Source of the DNA: Craterostigma plantagineum
Lineage: Eukaryota > Streptophyta > Magnoliopsida > Lamiales > Linderniaceae
DNA: 64,000 bases
Direction: 5' to 3'
NCBI GenBank assembly: GCA_027422505.1
Contig: JAPQWV010000028.1
Span: forward strand, 4,988,001 to 5,052,000
The position numbers were made by a program, and so were the translations under genes. This document shows positions 22,346 through 33,162 of the stretch, in pieces (position 1 is the stretch's first letter; every line of letters begins with the position of its first letter). Below the pieces are notes generated by a model, which saw only the letters and a program-made list of their open reading frames with translations, searched no databases and was not told where the DNA came from.

Positions 22346-25300
22346 TCCCGTGTAAATACGCACAGCATATGCGATGCGGTCCGCTGCCCATATGTGCATA
22401 AGGGTTTTCTATTGTCAATATTCATACCAAGTAATTGGCTACAATGTGTTTTACGTATAAATTAGGTTGTGATGAAGAAGCAGTTGGAGCAAGTGGACGA
22501 AGTTCCTGATTGCCGTCCTGCGGTGACCTCGTTATACAGCGACGCCAGCGAGTTGATAAGACGGTGTCTTAACCAGGAGGAGTTTCAGAGCTTTTGTGGC
22601 TCGAGTCCGTTCGGCCGCCTTGTTATGGCCGAGGCGGATTTTAAGCTCTCGCTTCAGTTGTTGTGGTACCTCATCCAGAGGCAGACCACTCTGCACAATC
22701 GCGAAGAGCTGTGGATGATTGTTGGCAATAGTCCACTCCGATTTTCAAAATCGGAGTACTGCCTAATCACCGGGCTGAAGTTCGACGCCGTGATACCGGC
22801 GGTGAACGAAGACAAAGCATTCGCGAGGAGACATTTTGGCGATACAGCAATAGTTCGCTTGTCTCACGTCAAGATGGCGTTGGAGAATTTGGCTGGCGAC
22901 GAGGAACATGTGGACGACGAGAAGATTAAGTTGGCGAACGTCTACTTCGCCACCGCGGTGTTGTTGGCCCGAAAGTCAAAGAAGGACACCGTCGTCAGTC
23001 CTTGGGTCCTCCATCTCGCTGAAGACCGGTTTGCTTTCTCGCAGTATCCGTGGGGCAGCGTGGCTTTCAGGGACGTCATACGCGCTGTTAAAAAAAATCT
23101 AGCTGAGATCAAACGGGATTGGCTGATAAGTGGGTTCGTACAGCCACTTCAGGTGATTTATAATTAAGCTTTGCCATACCTTGTTTTGACATGATTGCTA
23201 ATATTATTTGCGTTACGATTTCAGATACTAGCATACGAGTGCATACCGGGAGTTGCAGACGAGTTTGCGATTCGCAAAGAAGAAGATTACACGCCACGCA
23301 TGCTCAGGTGGGTGACGAGAAATTGGAGTCGCAAGGGATGCCCGACTTTGAAGTCCATCGGAGAACACGCTGACGGGTCCCATGTACGAGGATTGATAGT
23401 ACCGTCAGCGTACGAGCTAGAGGGACCGTACTATAGGGACAACGTTTTCGATGTTGGGGCGGCACACGAACTATTCGATCGTGTCACGTACCTACTCCTG
23501 CAGGGAGCGGAGGTTAGGTGTTCCCGCGGCCACCGCCATCGCGGTGAGGGTTCTAGCCGGCAGAATTTGGTGCCTGAGACCGTAGCCCAGATCGAGGGCA
23601 GTGGCCGTCGCGACAACGATATGATGTTGCATCACGGCGACATCCCCGAACATCCGCACGAGCACGGCTTTCATGCAGCTCCGGAGACGGGTCCATCCAG
23701 TGGCCATGGTTTCGCCTCGGGTCCAAGCTTCGATGAATGGCAAAGTCGTATGGACCAAAACTTCACCAGCTTGTTTGGGCGAGTCGACCAACTTGGCACG
23801 CAATTCAATCAGTTTCAAGAAGAAGAGGGTCGACGGTGGTCGACGAACGAGAGAAGGTGGGATGCGTACGAGGAACATTGGACCCAAATGCGATCGTGGG
23901 CCGACAGCCTCAGGGACTTGGGGAACTCAGTTCAGGGTTTGGCGAGCAGGTTTATCACGGGTCTCGCACTCCGCCTACCGAAGCTCGTTATAGTAAGCTT
24001 TTTATTTATACTTAATTTTTTAACTAGTTGTGTAGATTACTTAGTAGTTACTATTTACGATGTAGATGTCGATCCAAGCGAATTTGGATATGAATCCCAC
24101 GCGGCGCATACCGAGTTCCCGAGCGGATCAGTCGCTACACCGCCCGAGATTGGGCGTGGATCGGTCGCTACACCGCCCGAGATTGGGCGTGGATCGGTCG
24201 CTACACAGCCCGAGTTTGGTAAGCTTTTATACATAAGTACGTGAAAAATAATTGGAAGTTATTTTCGAATTTTCTTGTATAGATTACGATGAGAGATGGA
24301 GGAACACATCGTACATGGGACCGGATGGCTATTTTTCGAGTCTGGAGGCATGGGACTGTCACAGTCTGTCGGAATGGGCGCAAAATCGTTACGCTGGATA
24401 TAAGCAACCGCCTCGGTCCCCTGTTGACCAAGAGAGAAGAGAAGAGGTGGTCGACCCATCGTCGTGGAGGGGCGCTTATGGTCTCGGGAGATATGAGGTA
24501 GCGACGGACGTAGAGGCTCAAGAGGACCACGCTCAGTTCGAGACCATGGACGAGCCTCTAGAGGACCACGCTCAGTTCGAGACGCATGCCGAGCTGCTAC
24601 AGGACGTCCCTCAGTTGGAGACGCACGCCGAGGCATCGGTTTCTGTCCAAGCGGCCGACAAAGGAAAAGGCGTCGTCAGAGAGAATATCCCTGAGCGGAC
24701 GAAGAAGCCATCTTGGTACACCACGACGCCGTTCACCGATTTCCCCTCGACGAATACAGTCAAAGCTCCAAAGCTTTCGGGGTTCGAGCGGCATATCCAG
24801 TTCAAGGTCCATAACATGTGGCCAAAAGTCGAAAGTCAGCTAGAAACGGCTTTGCAGATTACCGGCATGAAAGTCCCAGGGAAGCTAAAAGAACACGACC
24901 CTAGATGGCTCCTGAACCTTGCGACTTCGGGTATTCCACTCGATGAGATGGTACGTATATAAATTTACCAAATACCTTTAGGAACCTTACTTTAATGTGT
25001 TGAAAAACGGTCTATATTTTATTGCAGCACGTCGATGAATGCCTCGCTGGGATCGAAATCATGCAGAAATGGAGCAAATCGGTTGCGAGCAAAGTCGCGT
25101 ACATGCCCTATAGGTTTAAGCAGCTCGTCGACGAGCCAGGGGTGCTAAACATACTCGGGAAGCCGTCTGGGAAAGCCTTCAAGAGATTGATCCCGTTCGC
25201 GAGGGGGGAGGAGGAAGATTGGAAGTGCAGGTCGTGGGATCTAGCGACAAAGTTGCCATCCCCATGCGTACGTCAGGCCGATGGGTGTTGTTCGTTGTTG

Positions 25301-26009
25301 ATGTGCGGCAGAAGGAGTTCACGATTTACGACTCCGATGCGCCTCCTGGCTTCGAGTGGCGCTATATCGTCGATGACGTCAACAAACTTCAGATCGTAAT
25401 CCCGGCGATTTTCAAGGACCTGGATCTGATAAAACGCATGCCTAACAAGAGCAAGAGCTTTGCAAAGAAGTATTGTCGCGACTTCAGGAGACAAAATCAG
25501 TAAGTTTTCATGAATGTTGCGTTTTATTACTTTGTCGTCGTGTTTAAAATAAGTGTCGTTTTCGATATGATTTTTAGGGGAGAAGATGGCGTGGCGATGT
25601 TGCGGGCGGCAATGTTGCTTATGATGAATAAGGACGACGTCTCCCGACTCAATCAAAATCATATGAAGGATTTTAGAAAATACCTCGCATCTTCTATTTT
25701 CAATAATGATTGGGACAGTTTTTAGTAAACCCTTTTTTTGAGTAGGAAAATTTCCTCTGTTGAGTATAAATTTCATGTGCTGTTGAATTTCTATGTTGAA
25801 TTTTTGTTTGATACTTGTTTGATATTAAGTTATCGTTTGTTGGATATGAATTTAGGGTTTAGAATTGTGAAAGATTGAGTTTTTATGTGTTCTCCAACTT
25901 TTTGTCAGTGAGATGTGTGATTTGACATAAAAATAACTGAATTTTAAGTTATTTGACATAATATCACAGGGTTGATATGATTTTAACTTTTCAGCTGTTT
26001 GCTACGCAC

Positions 26010-26285
26010 TTGAAATACGCGGGTCCCCTGAATATAAGTGCGGGGACAATGCTCATAACACGCAGGTCCCCTGATCTTTACGCGCGGGTCCCTTGCTTAT
26101 GTCGCGCAACAATTTAACGGGACCGGACGGGACCCGGCCTTAACATGCGCATCATTTTGACGGGGACCAATGACGACCCGTCCATCTCAGTATGGGTCCT
26201 ATGCAATCTCGGCGGGTCCCCTGTTTTGACGATTGGGTCCCCTGCCCATAACATGTGGGTCCGATGTGTTCATGTGCGATTTTTG
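26010..26285. repeat. GGTCC-core repeat block C
   Basis: About ten GGGTCCCCTG or GGGACC motifs at about 20-30 bp spacing, 285 bp downstream of Ulp1-like gene A and in the spacer before the convergent transposase gene. Less regular than blocks A, B and F. The rest of 25726-26860 is A/T-rich with no coding signal. Confidence 0.8.
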
Positions 26286-26729
26286 CAATGTTAATTCATG
26301 GAAGTAAGCGATTAATTGTGCGTATTTATAATTTGTTTATCGTAGAATACAATATCAAGTCATCATACAATAGCAGAGAACAAAAAAATTGGATAAAAAC
26401 ACAAGAATTACGTTAAGTCTATAAGATTGTTACATCCTACAGAAATCACAAACACGAGTATGTTTTCTGAGTGTGCTCTCTTACTATTTTCACGTCAAAA
26501 ATCGTGAAACTTGAAATACTTGTTGGAATATATATTTTTTGGGTTTCAATCTTGGAGTCAGATATTGCTAATCTACTTGTTATTTTTTTCATTTTTTTTA
26601 ATCGCGCACTAATTTTTTATTAATTATCATCTTATTAAGGAATTTAATAATATTAGATTTTCGCAGGGGACAAAAGCCCCAAATCGGGAATCAAATGTCA
26701 AGTCATCTGTCCTGTACATACTGTATAAT

Positions 26730-26815
26730 TAATGAAGCACTGCTCTGACATGTCACTTTTGAGCAATAAATAAATGAAGCACTGCTCTGACATGTCACTT
26801 TTCATCAATAATTGA
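26730..26815. repeat. Direct repeat of about 30 bp, two copies
   Basis: AATGAAGCACTGCTCTGACA plus TGTCACTTTT occurs at about 26731 and 26773, separated by a short A/T spacer. It lies in the convergent spacer between the 3' ends of gene A and MURA. Confidence 0.75.
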
Positions 26816-26867
26816 ACAATTATTGGACCCACTTAAGAAGCGAAATGACCAACCCTATATTTGCGGG

Positions 26868-26985
26868 TACCATACGTTAAAGGCAAGGGACCTTATGTTA
26901 TGGGCAGGGGATTAGAAGTTTGCACGGGTCCCAAACGTTAAAGGCAGGGGACCTTGCGTGCATTGGCAGGGGACCCGACGGGAAA
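26868..26985. repeat. GGTCC-core repeat block D
   Basis: A short block with five motifs related to GGGACC at about 22-29 bp spacing (for example AAAGGCAGGGGACC and GGCAGGGGACCCGACGGG), 140 bp beyond the end of the transposase gene. Confidence 0.72.
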
Positions 26986-28965
26986 CACAAATATGCGCAT
27001 TTCTGCATGAGGGTTTTGTACTACCATATTCATGCAGACGCACGTAACACAACCTTACATAACATAACACAAATGGCAACGTATAAGCCACTCTGAATAC
27101 GACAATACACACATATTACAACGTTATCTCCTAAAAAATTCACCCACCGAAGGAAACCGATTTTTCTGGGGTCGTCCACGTTGTGAACCAACACGAGGCG
27201 GCAACATGTCCATACTTGTTTCAATGCGGTCCGTTACCGGACGTATAGTACCTTCGTATGCCAACTTCCAGATCTCCAAGGTATAATAATCGTGCACTAA
27301 TGAATACACCGGCACTTGGGCAGAACCACAAGCTGCAATGGCATGTGGACATGGGATACGATCGATGTCAAACATCATGCACGTGCATTTGCGCAGCCCC
27401 AAATCGACCACCTCGTTCACATGCTGCCCGTACACGTTATATGTTAGATTACCGACTTCCGACGCATGAAATTTTTGCGACTCGGTGAGATTCTCTCGTA
27501 TGATCGACTCCACCTTCGGCGTAAACCTAGTCATGTTCGCGGCGATTGAAGCTTCGGCAGATCGCCGATGCTTACTGAACCATGATGATGTTAGTCGTTG
27601 AATCGAGCCCAACAATCCAATAATTGGAAGCTCTCTGTCCTTACGCAGAGCTGCATTTATAGACTCGGATCCATTGGTCGTCATTATGTTGTATCTTGAT
27701 CTAGGGCAATATGCTCGCCTCCACGTTTCCTTTGGGACTTCGCCAAGATAATTAGCCACGTCCGCATATTTTGTTTCAAGCAACTTAAAATGACGGTCGG
27801 ACTCGCTCTTTGTTTAGGCAGTAGCGACACGCCAAAAAATCGGGCAAGCACCTTTCTTCTTCATTTTCGTCTTCACGTTTTGTTGAATGTGCCACGCACA
27901 GAAACCATGAAACGTGTTCGGGAAAACGGTCGGAACTGCATTCTTTATTCCAGGGTTCCGATCAGAAATTATTACGAGATCGTCGCCATCCGCAACAAAA
28001 CGTCTTAATCTCGAGAGAAACCACGTCCAGCACTCGGTTCCCTCGGACCCGTCGGCAAGACCCCATGCTAAAGGATATTGATGGTAATCGTCGTCTTGCG
28101 CAGTGGCAATCATCATGAGACCCTTATACTTCCCCTTCAAAAAAGTGGCGTCGATGGAAACGACTTTCCTCATGAACGTAAAGCCTCTGACGCATGCGCC
28201 GTATGCCAAGAACATGTACTTGAACCGATTTTCTTCGTCCATCTCCCAATCAGTGATACTGCCCTCGTTGGCTTGCCTCACCGCATCTAAGTAAGCCGGC
28301 AGTAAACCGTAGCAATCGTCTCTGTTACCAACTAGTTCGTCAGTCGCAATTTGTTTTCCTCTCCAAGCCTTGTAGTAAGAAACTTCTACTCCCCTGCTCT
28401 GCATCATCGACTGTATGGAAGCGGGAGTGGGGATGTCTTTAGGAGCCCTGAAATTTTCCAACAACGTGCTCGATACGAGCGACGAACTTCCCTGGCGATG
28501 TCTACGTCGTCGATGAGACACGCCGCACGTGTGCGTGTTGACGTACTTTCGGATTGAGAAAAAGGGGGAGTCCTTGTCCTGTGCACCTCGTACTCGCCAT
28601 TCGCAGTTCTCCTTCGCACATTTCACTACGTACAGGGTTTTGTTTGACCTATCCACTTGGAATTCGAAGCTTGCAGCGACAGCGATTTTAGTGATTTCGT
28701 CCTTCAATTCTTTCTTGCTACGAAATTCTTGTCCAACATATAGGGTCGAACCGTCCGTAAACGAATAGGTACCATCGTCGGCCACATCAGTGGCGTCGTC
28801 GTGGTCATCGACGTCAAAATCGTCATCATCATCATCATCATCATCGTGGGATACGTGCTCATCATCATCTATAGCACCTTGCTCGTTCTCATTTTCATCT
28901 TCCCGTCCGACTTTGTCGTTCTCATTATCATATACTTGGCCGCACATTCCGGAGTAATCGCCGCC

Positions 28966-28970
28966 TACGT
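28966..28970. other. Left TSD of the solo LTR
   Basis: TACGT at 28966-28970, repeated at 31590-31594. Five-base duplications are typical of gypsy and copia integration. Confidence 0.85.
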
Positions 28971-31589
28971 TGTAATACCCGTAAAATTAGTACGGGATTA
29001 TCTTTGTAATGTTCGAAATTAATGAAGTTGATTTTCGGACAAAACGGATTTTTCGGAGTTACGCTAGAAAAAATAATATGGGCCGACAAAATTAGAAGGC
29101 CCAAGAATGAAATAGAAACAAGAATAAGAGAGGTAGCCCAAAGGAATAAATAGGCCCAATTTCATTAGGGTTAGGAGGTTAATATAGCCGAAAATAAGAA
29201 ATGGCCCAAAGTAGGATTTCCCCTCACATTAAGTAAAACCCATTGAGATGATAAACGTGCTTTGGAGAAAGGAATGCACCACATTAGACAACCAATCACA
29301 AGTGAGTAAGACTAGATAAGAATCGATACTTAGCATGAAGGGAAAGACACGATGGTATTGTGTCACCTTTCTACTACTTAACCAATCAAGGGTTAGCAAG
29401 TGTAATTAGAAACGTTACCTAGCAAAATGAAAACATTCACTTGTAATAACCAAATTCAACGTGAAAAGCAAAGTGATAGAAAAACCAAGGGAGAAAGTCG
29501 CAAGGAAACAGAGAACTTCGACGAGCCTTATTCGACTTTCAACCTAGAAATAAGTCCAACGATCTTAAGAGGTGGTAAGAATTCCATTTTTAAGTTAGCG
29601 CATTTATTACTTCATGTGGTTTAACGAATTAATTTAGGTTAGAACAGAATAGGGGCGGACGAAGCAAAAGAATTAGAGTTTCGATAGCTCAATACGACTT
29701 TCAGCCTTATAAGCTGCTTGCAACGAGCTTAGGAGGAGAGGTAGGTGGTTTATAACCCCTACAAACCCTTTTAAGGCGTATTATTTTTCGTAAAAATGTT
29801 AGAATTCGATTGGAAGGCCATTCGAGTTCTTAATCTTGAGTTTTCGGATTTTTGTAATCTTATGTGGTATGTGCCATGACGTGATTTCGAACTCAAAATA
29901 TGAGTTCGTGGTGTTGATGATTTAATTTATGTGTTGCGGGAGGAAGAACTTGCTAAATTTCTGGAAATTTTAGGGTTTTGTTATGAAGATTTAAAGAAAT
30001 CGGCCGATTTGTAGGCTTCGGTCGATTTATAAATCGCGGGCCTGTGTTTGAGTGTAAATCGGGCGAAAAATGATTTTAAAAGAATAGGGATTGGCCGATT
30101 TGGGGTTCGGGTCGCGTAATTTTGTCGCGGGCCCAAATGTTTTGCGATGTGTGAGTAAAAGTATTTTCGCGGGCCAGAAGTCAGGTTTCGCGGGCTGAAG
30201 CATTTCGCGAGCTGTGAGATAGCGCCGGGCCGATTTTGAGTTTCGCGGGCCGATTTCAAATCGCAGGGTGATTCCTGTGAAAGAAATCGGGCGATTCGCG
30301 AGATTTAAATCGGGCTTCGAGCGTTAAATCGGACGATTTGCGAAATCGCCGAAAGTTTCACGAAATCGGGCGCTGACCTTACTTTCGCGGGTTGACCAGA
30401 GCTTTTTAACGCAAAATCGGGCGATTCGTAAAATCGGGTGTTGACTCGACTTTCGCGGGTTGACCAAGTGGGTTTCGGGCGATTTTAATTGGGCTTTGAC
30501 CGATTTTGGTGTGAGTTGACCAGCGACATTTATTTTGGGCTTTTGCCCCATTTCAGGCCCAAATATTTTAAATACAATGGTTTTAAGCCCAATCACTTTT
30601 AAATAAAATATTTTCGTATTATAACATATATTTTCGGGTCAACCCATATTTCAAATTATAAATAATATTTTTTGGACATTTTAAACCATCGGCCTAGTTT
30701 AAATACTATAAGATTACGTGATTTCGATGACGTATTTTATGTGATTTATTATATGTGCATTTCACGACATGCACGGGAGAGATGATGGTACCGTATTTGT
30801 ACGGTGACGCCTTACGGTGTCGGTTGAGTGGGGTAGAGTGACCTTTATTGGTCGTCGAGGTTAGACTCGTGTAGCACCTGGTGGGAGAGGGGGTTTGCGA
30901 CACCCATCTACTCGGGATTGAGCCACCCGAGGTGCACACCACCGGATATTATTTGGCTCAGGGACGGCCGACAGATGTGAGATTCCTGTCTACCCGGGTT
31001 GGTGGTAGGCCACTCGGGGAAAAGTCGTCGGGTTGAGATCGTGTGCGGAAGGAGCGACCTGGCACGATCGGCGTGGGCTACCGCATGATTATGGCATACC
31101 TTGCCATTGCGCGCGTGGGTGCTGAGTCTAGCCTAGGGCCCTGTTATGTGATGAGATGTGAGATTGATCCGAGCGTGCATTATCATGTTGTGAGGACATG
31201 GGATTGGGTTGAGTACACGCACGCATTTGCATGTCTGCTTTTACTACCACCTACTGGGCAATTGTGCTCAGGGTTTTATTTTTATAGGTAAGCCCGAGCC
31301 CGACACCGAAGCGTGTCCGGGTGAGCTGTAGGCTGGCTGGCGGCGGTGACTCCATGGGCTTTTGAGGGCGGAGCGGTACATGGGACGCGACTTGTGGAGA
31401 GGCGTAGGATAGTCGGGTTTAGATTTTTGGGGCTAAGGCCCGTTGTATTATATAGACGCATTTTGTAAACCCGACTTAGTACATATATGTACACTATTTT
31501 CATTAAAAAGTTTTTAATAAATCGGGTCCTCCGCGACTTTCGTTGCGGAAATCCGCCAATTAACCTAATTAGGAAGTAAGGTCGCCACA
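28971..31589 (+). mobile_element. Solo gypsy-type LTR, 2.6 kb, inside MURA
   Basis: Starts TGTAATACCC, ends GTCGCCACA and is flanked by TACGT duplications. It carries no coding region, so it is a solo LTR left after recombination between the two LTRs of a full element. Inside are an array of TCGGGCGA, TTTCGCGGGC and GGGCCGATTT motifs (29990-30540) and G/C-rich stretches (30780-31380) like those in gypsy LTRs elsewhere in the window. Open frames within it are not genes. TGTAAYACCC is a common start of plant gypsy LTRs. Confidence 0.87.
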
Positions 31590-32209
31590 TACGTAGCCAC
31601 TGCTTTCATGACTTTGGTAAGGAGGGTTGTAAGATGTGCTGGGAAAACCCTCAAATGGTTGGATTTCTGCGTTTGTATCGCAATGCGCTATAAGGCCGAT
31701 GTCGAAACCCGACAAATCATTATCATGAGGTTGATGTGGTGGTGCCGCAATGACGGATAACTCAATTTCCACGTGAAGAGGTGGTCTTGATCGTCGGCAA
31801 CCACCTCCAAGGTACGCACGTACGCCGTAATCGTTCTCGATGTAGATGGGGCGCACGTAATTGTAGTCTATGCAAGGCATGTAGCTTATCCGTAGTTTGG
31901 TATTGTCGTTGCGTAACGCCAATGCATTCAATATCTCGTTAGTAAGATCCACTAACGTGCATGAACCGTCGTCGACCAAGATTGATTGCCACCGGCAAGT
32001 TGGATCGGGAACCCAGTTCGACGTATTGTCCTCGCGAATTACCCACTGACCATCGACTTGAAAAAAAATACTGCTGATCGTCATGATTATCACCTATAGA
32101 GAACGACGATGGTGGAATGTATGCTTTGTGCTGCAAAATAGTCGTGCGGCTTTTAATACATTCGTGCGTTGTTTTTATTATCCATGTGTTTTATTTGTTA
32201 TTTTTAATA

Positions 32210-33060
32210 AAATAAGGGGACCATAATTCTCTCCAGGGGACCATAACGTGAAATCAAGAGACCCGCACGTAAAATCAGGGGTCCCAAGCGTATATGTATA
32301 TGAACGGGACGCTGCCAATTTAGGGTTTCTCACATACGCTTTAGTCGTACCAATAATTGAAAAATTACTGATTATTTGGTCAAAATATTTTCCTCAGTAA
32401 CAAGTCAAATCACCCATCACGATTCGTTTCATACAGAGAATCAATTATTCAACAATGGAAAAGTTTTATCAAGTCATATGGTGGGATACGTGCTCAAGGG
32501 ACCATAGCTTGAAATCATGGGACCTGCACGTAAAATAAGGGGACCCGGCCGTAGAATTAGGGGACCCGCGCATATTGCATTGGCGCTGATGGGACGGGTC
32601 CCGTATATGTATATGAACGGGACGCTGCCAATTTAGGGTTTCTCACATACGCTTTAGTCGTACCAATAATTGAACAATTACTGATTATTTGGTCAAAATA
32701 TTTTCCTCAGTAACAAGTCAAATCACCCATCACGATTCGTTTCATACAGAGAATCAATTATTCAACAATGGAAAAAGTTTTATCAAGTCATATATGGTGG
32801 GATACGTGCTCAAGGGACCATAGCTTGAAATCATGGGACCTGCACGTAAAATAAGGGGACCCGGACGTAGAATCAGGGGACCCGCGCATATTGCATTGGC
32901 GCTGATGGGACGGGTCCCGTATATGTATATGAACGGGACGCTGCCAATTTAGGGTTTCTCACGTCCACTGATTATTTGGTCAAAATATTTTCCTCAGTAA
33001 CAAGTCAAATCACCCATCACGTTTCGTTTCATACAGAGAATCAATGCATTCAATAATATC
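32210..33060. repeat. GGTCC-core block E within a 315-bp tandem triplication
   Basis: The block starting GGGACGCTGCCAATTTAGGG occurs at 32306, 32619 and 32935, so the periods are 313 and 316 bp. Each unit contains GGGACC motifs (about 32210-32310, 32495-32620, 32815-32945) and an A/T-rich part with CAAATCACCCATCACG. The third copy has a deletion of about 40 bp. The array lies upstream of the first recognised MURA exon, so it is probably the MURA leader or intron region. Confidence 0.83.
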
Positions 33061-33162
33061 AAAAAATTTTATTCAAATAAACCTACAAACTAACATCCAT
33101 AAACCCTTCAACTACACCAAGTTCAAAATGTCCAAAGCCACCTACAATTAACACTTCCAAAC

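Larger units (their letters stand above)
21925..25725 (+). pseudogene. Ulp1-like gene A of the MULE: DUF1985 plus degenerate cysteine protease
   Basis: Predicted exons: 21925-21957 (11 codons), 22466-23152 (687 nt), 23225-about 23960 or beyond, about 24066-24218, 24283-24950, 25028-about 25502 and 25579-25725; the third/fourth junction is uncertain because the sequence also reads through. Exon 2 has the DUF1985 pattern (FGRLVMAEADFKLS, EELWMIVGNSPLRFSKSEYCLITGLKF). The last exons resemble a C48 (Ulp1/SENP) domain, but where the family has HW the protein has GRWVLFVVD, and the DCG box of the catalytic cysteine reads EDGVAML, one residue short. An apparent frameshift lies near 25219-25225. Exon 4 has a repeated PPEIGRGSVAT segment. 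This copy should be unable to cleave SUMO-like substrates; it could be a decayed gene or a non-catalytic partner of gene B. Confidence 0.72.
27124..32130 (-). pseudogene. MURA transposase of the MULE, split by a solo LTR
   Basis: The N-terminal exon (31590 to about 32130, after an acceptor ATTTTGCAG) encodes the domain found at the start of plant MuDR-like transposases (ILVDDGSCTLVDLTNEI, RPIYIENDYGVRAYLGG). The LTR at 28971-31589 interrupts it between ESSGYV and GGDYSGM; removing LTR plus one TACGT copy rejoins the frame. The main part (27124-28970) has an acidic stretch (nine consecutive Asp), the MuDR DNA-binding-type domain (CEWRVRGAQ...THTC), and the MULE core with VVSIDATFLKGKYKG, VIISDRNPGIKNAV, FCAWHIQQN and NGSESINAAL, giving the DDE residues. 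A SWIM zinc finger follows (CTCMMFDIDRIPCPHAIAAC). One in-frame TAA near 27811-27813 is the only other lesion. The upstream exon start was not found. Confidence 0.88.

Noticed and set aside
22010..22365. Regular 21-bp repeats that could be taken for a CRISPR array
   Set aside because: Units are contiguous without unique spacers, sit in a plant MULE intron, and no cas gene is present.
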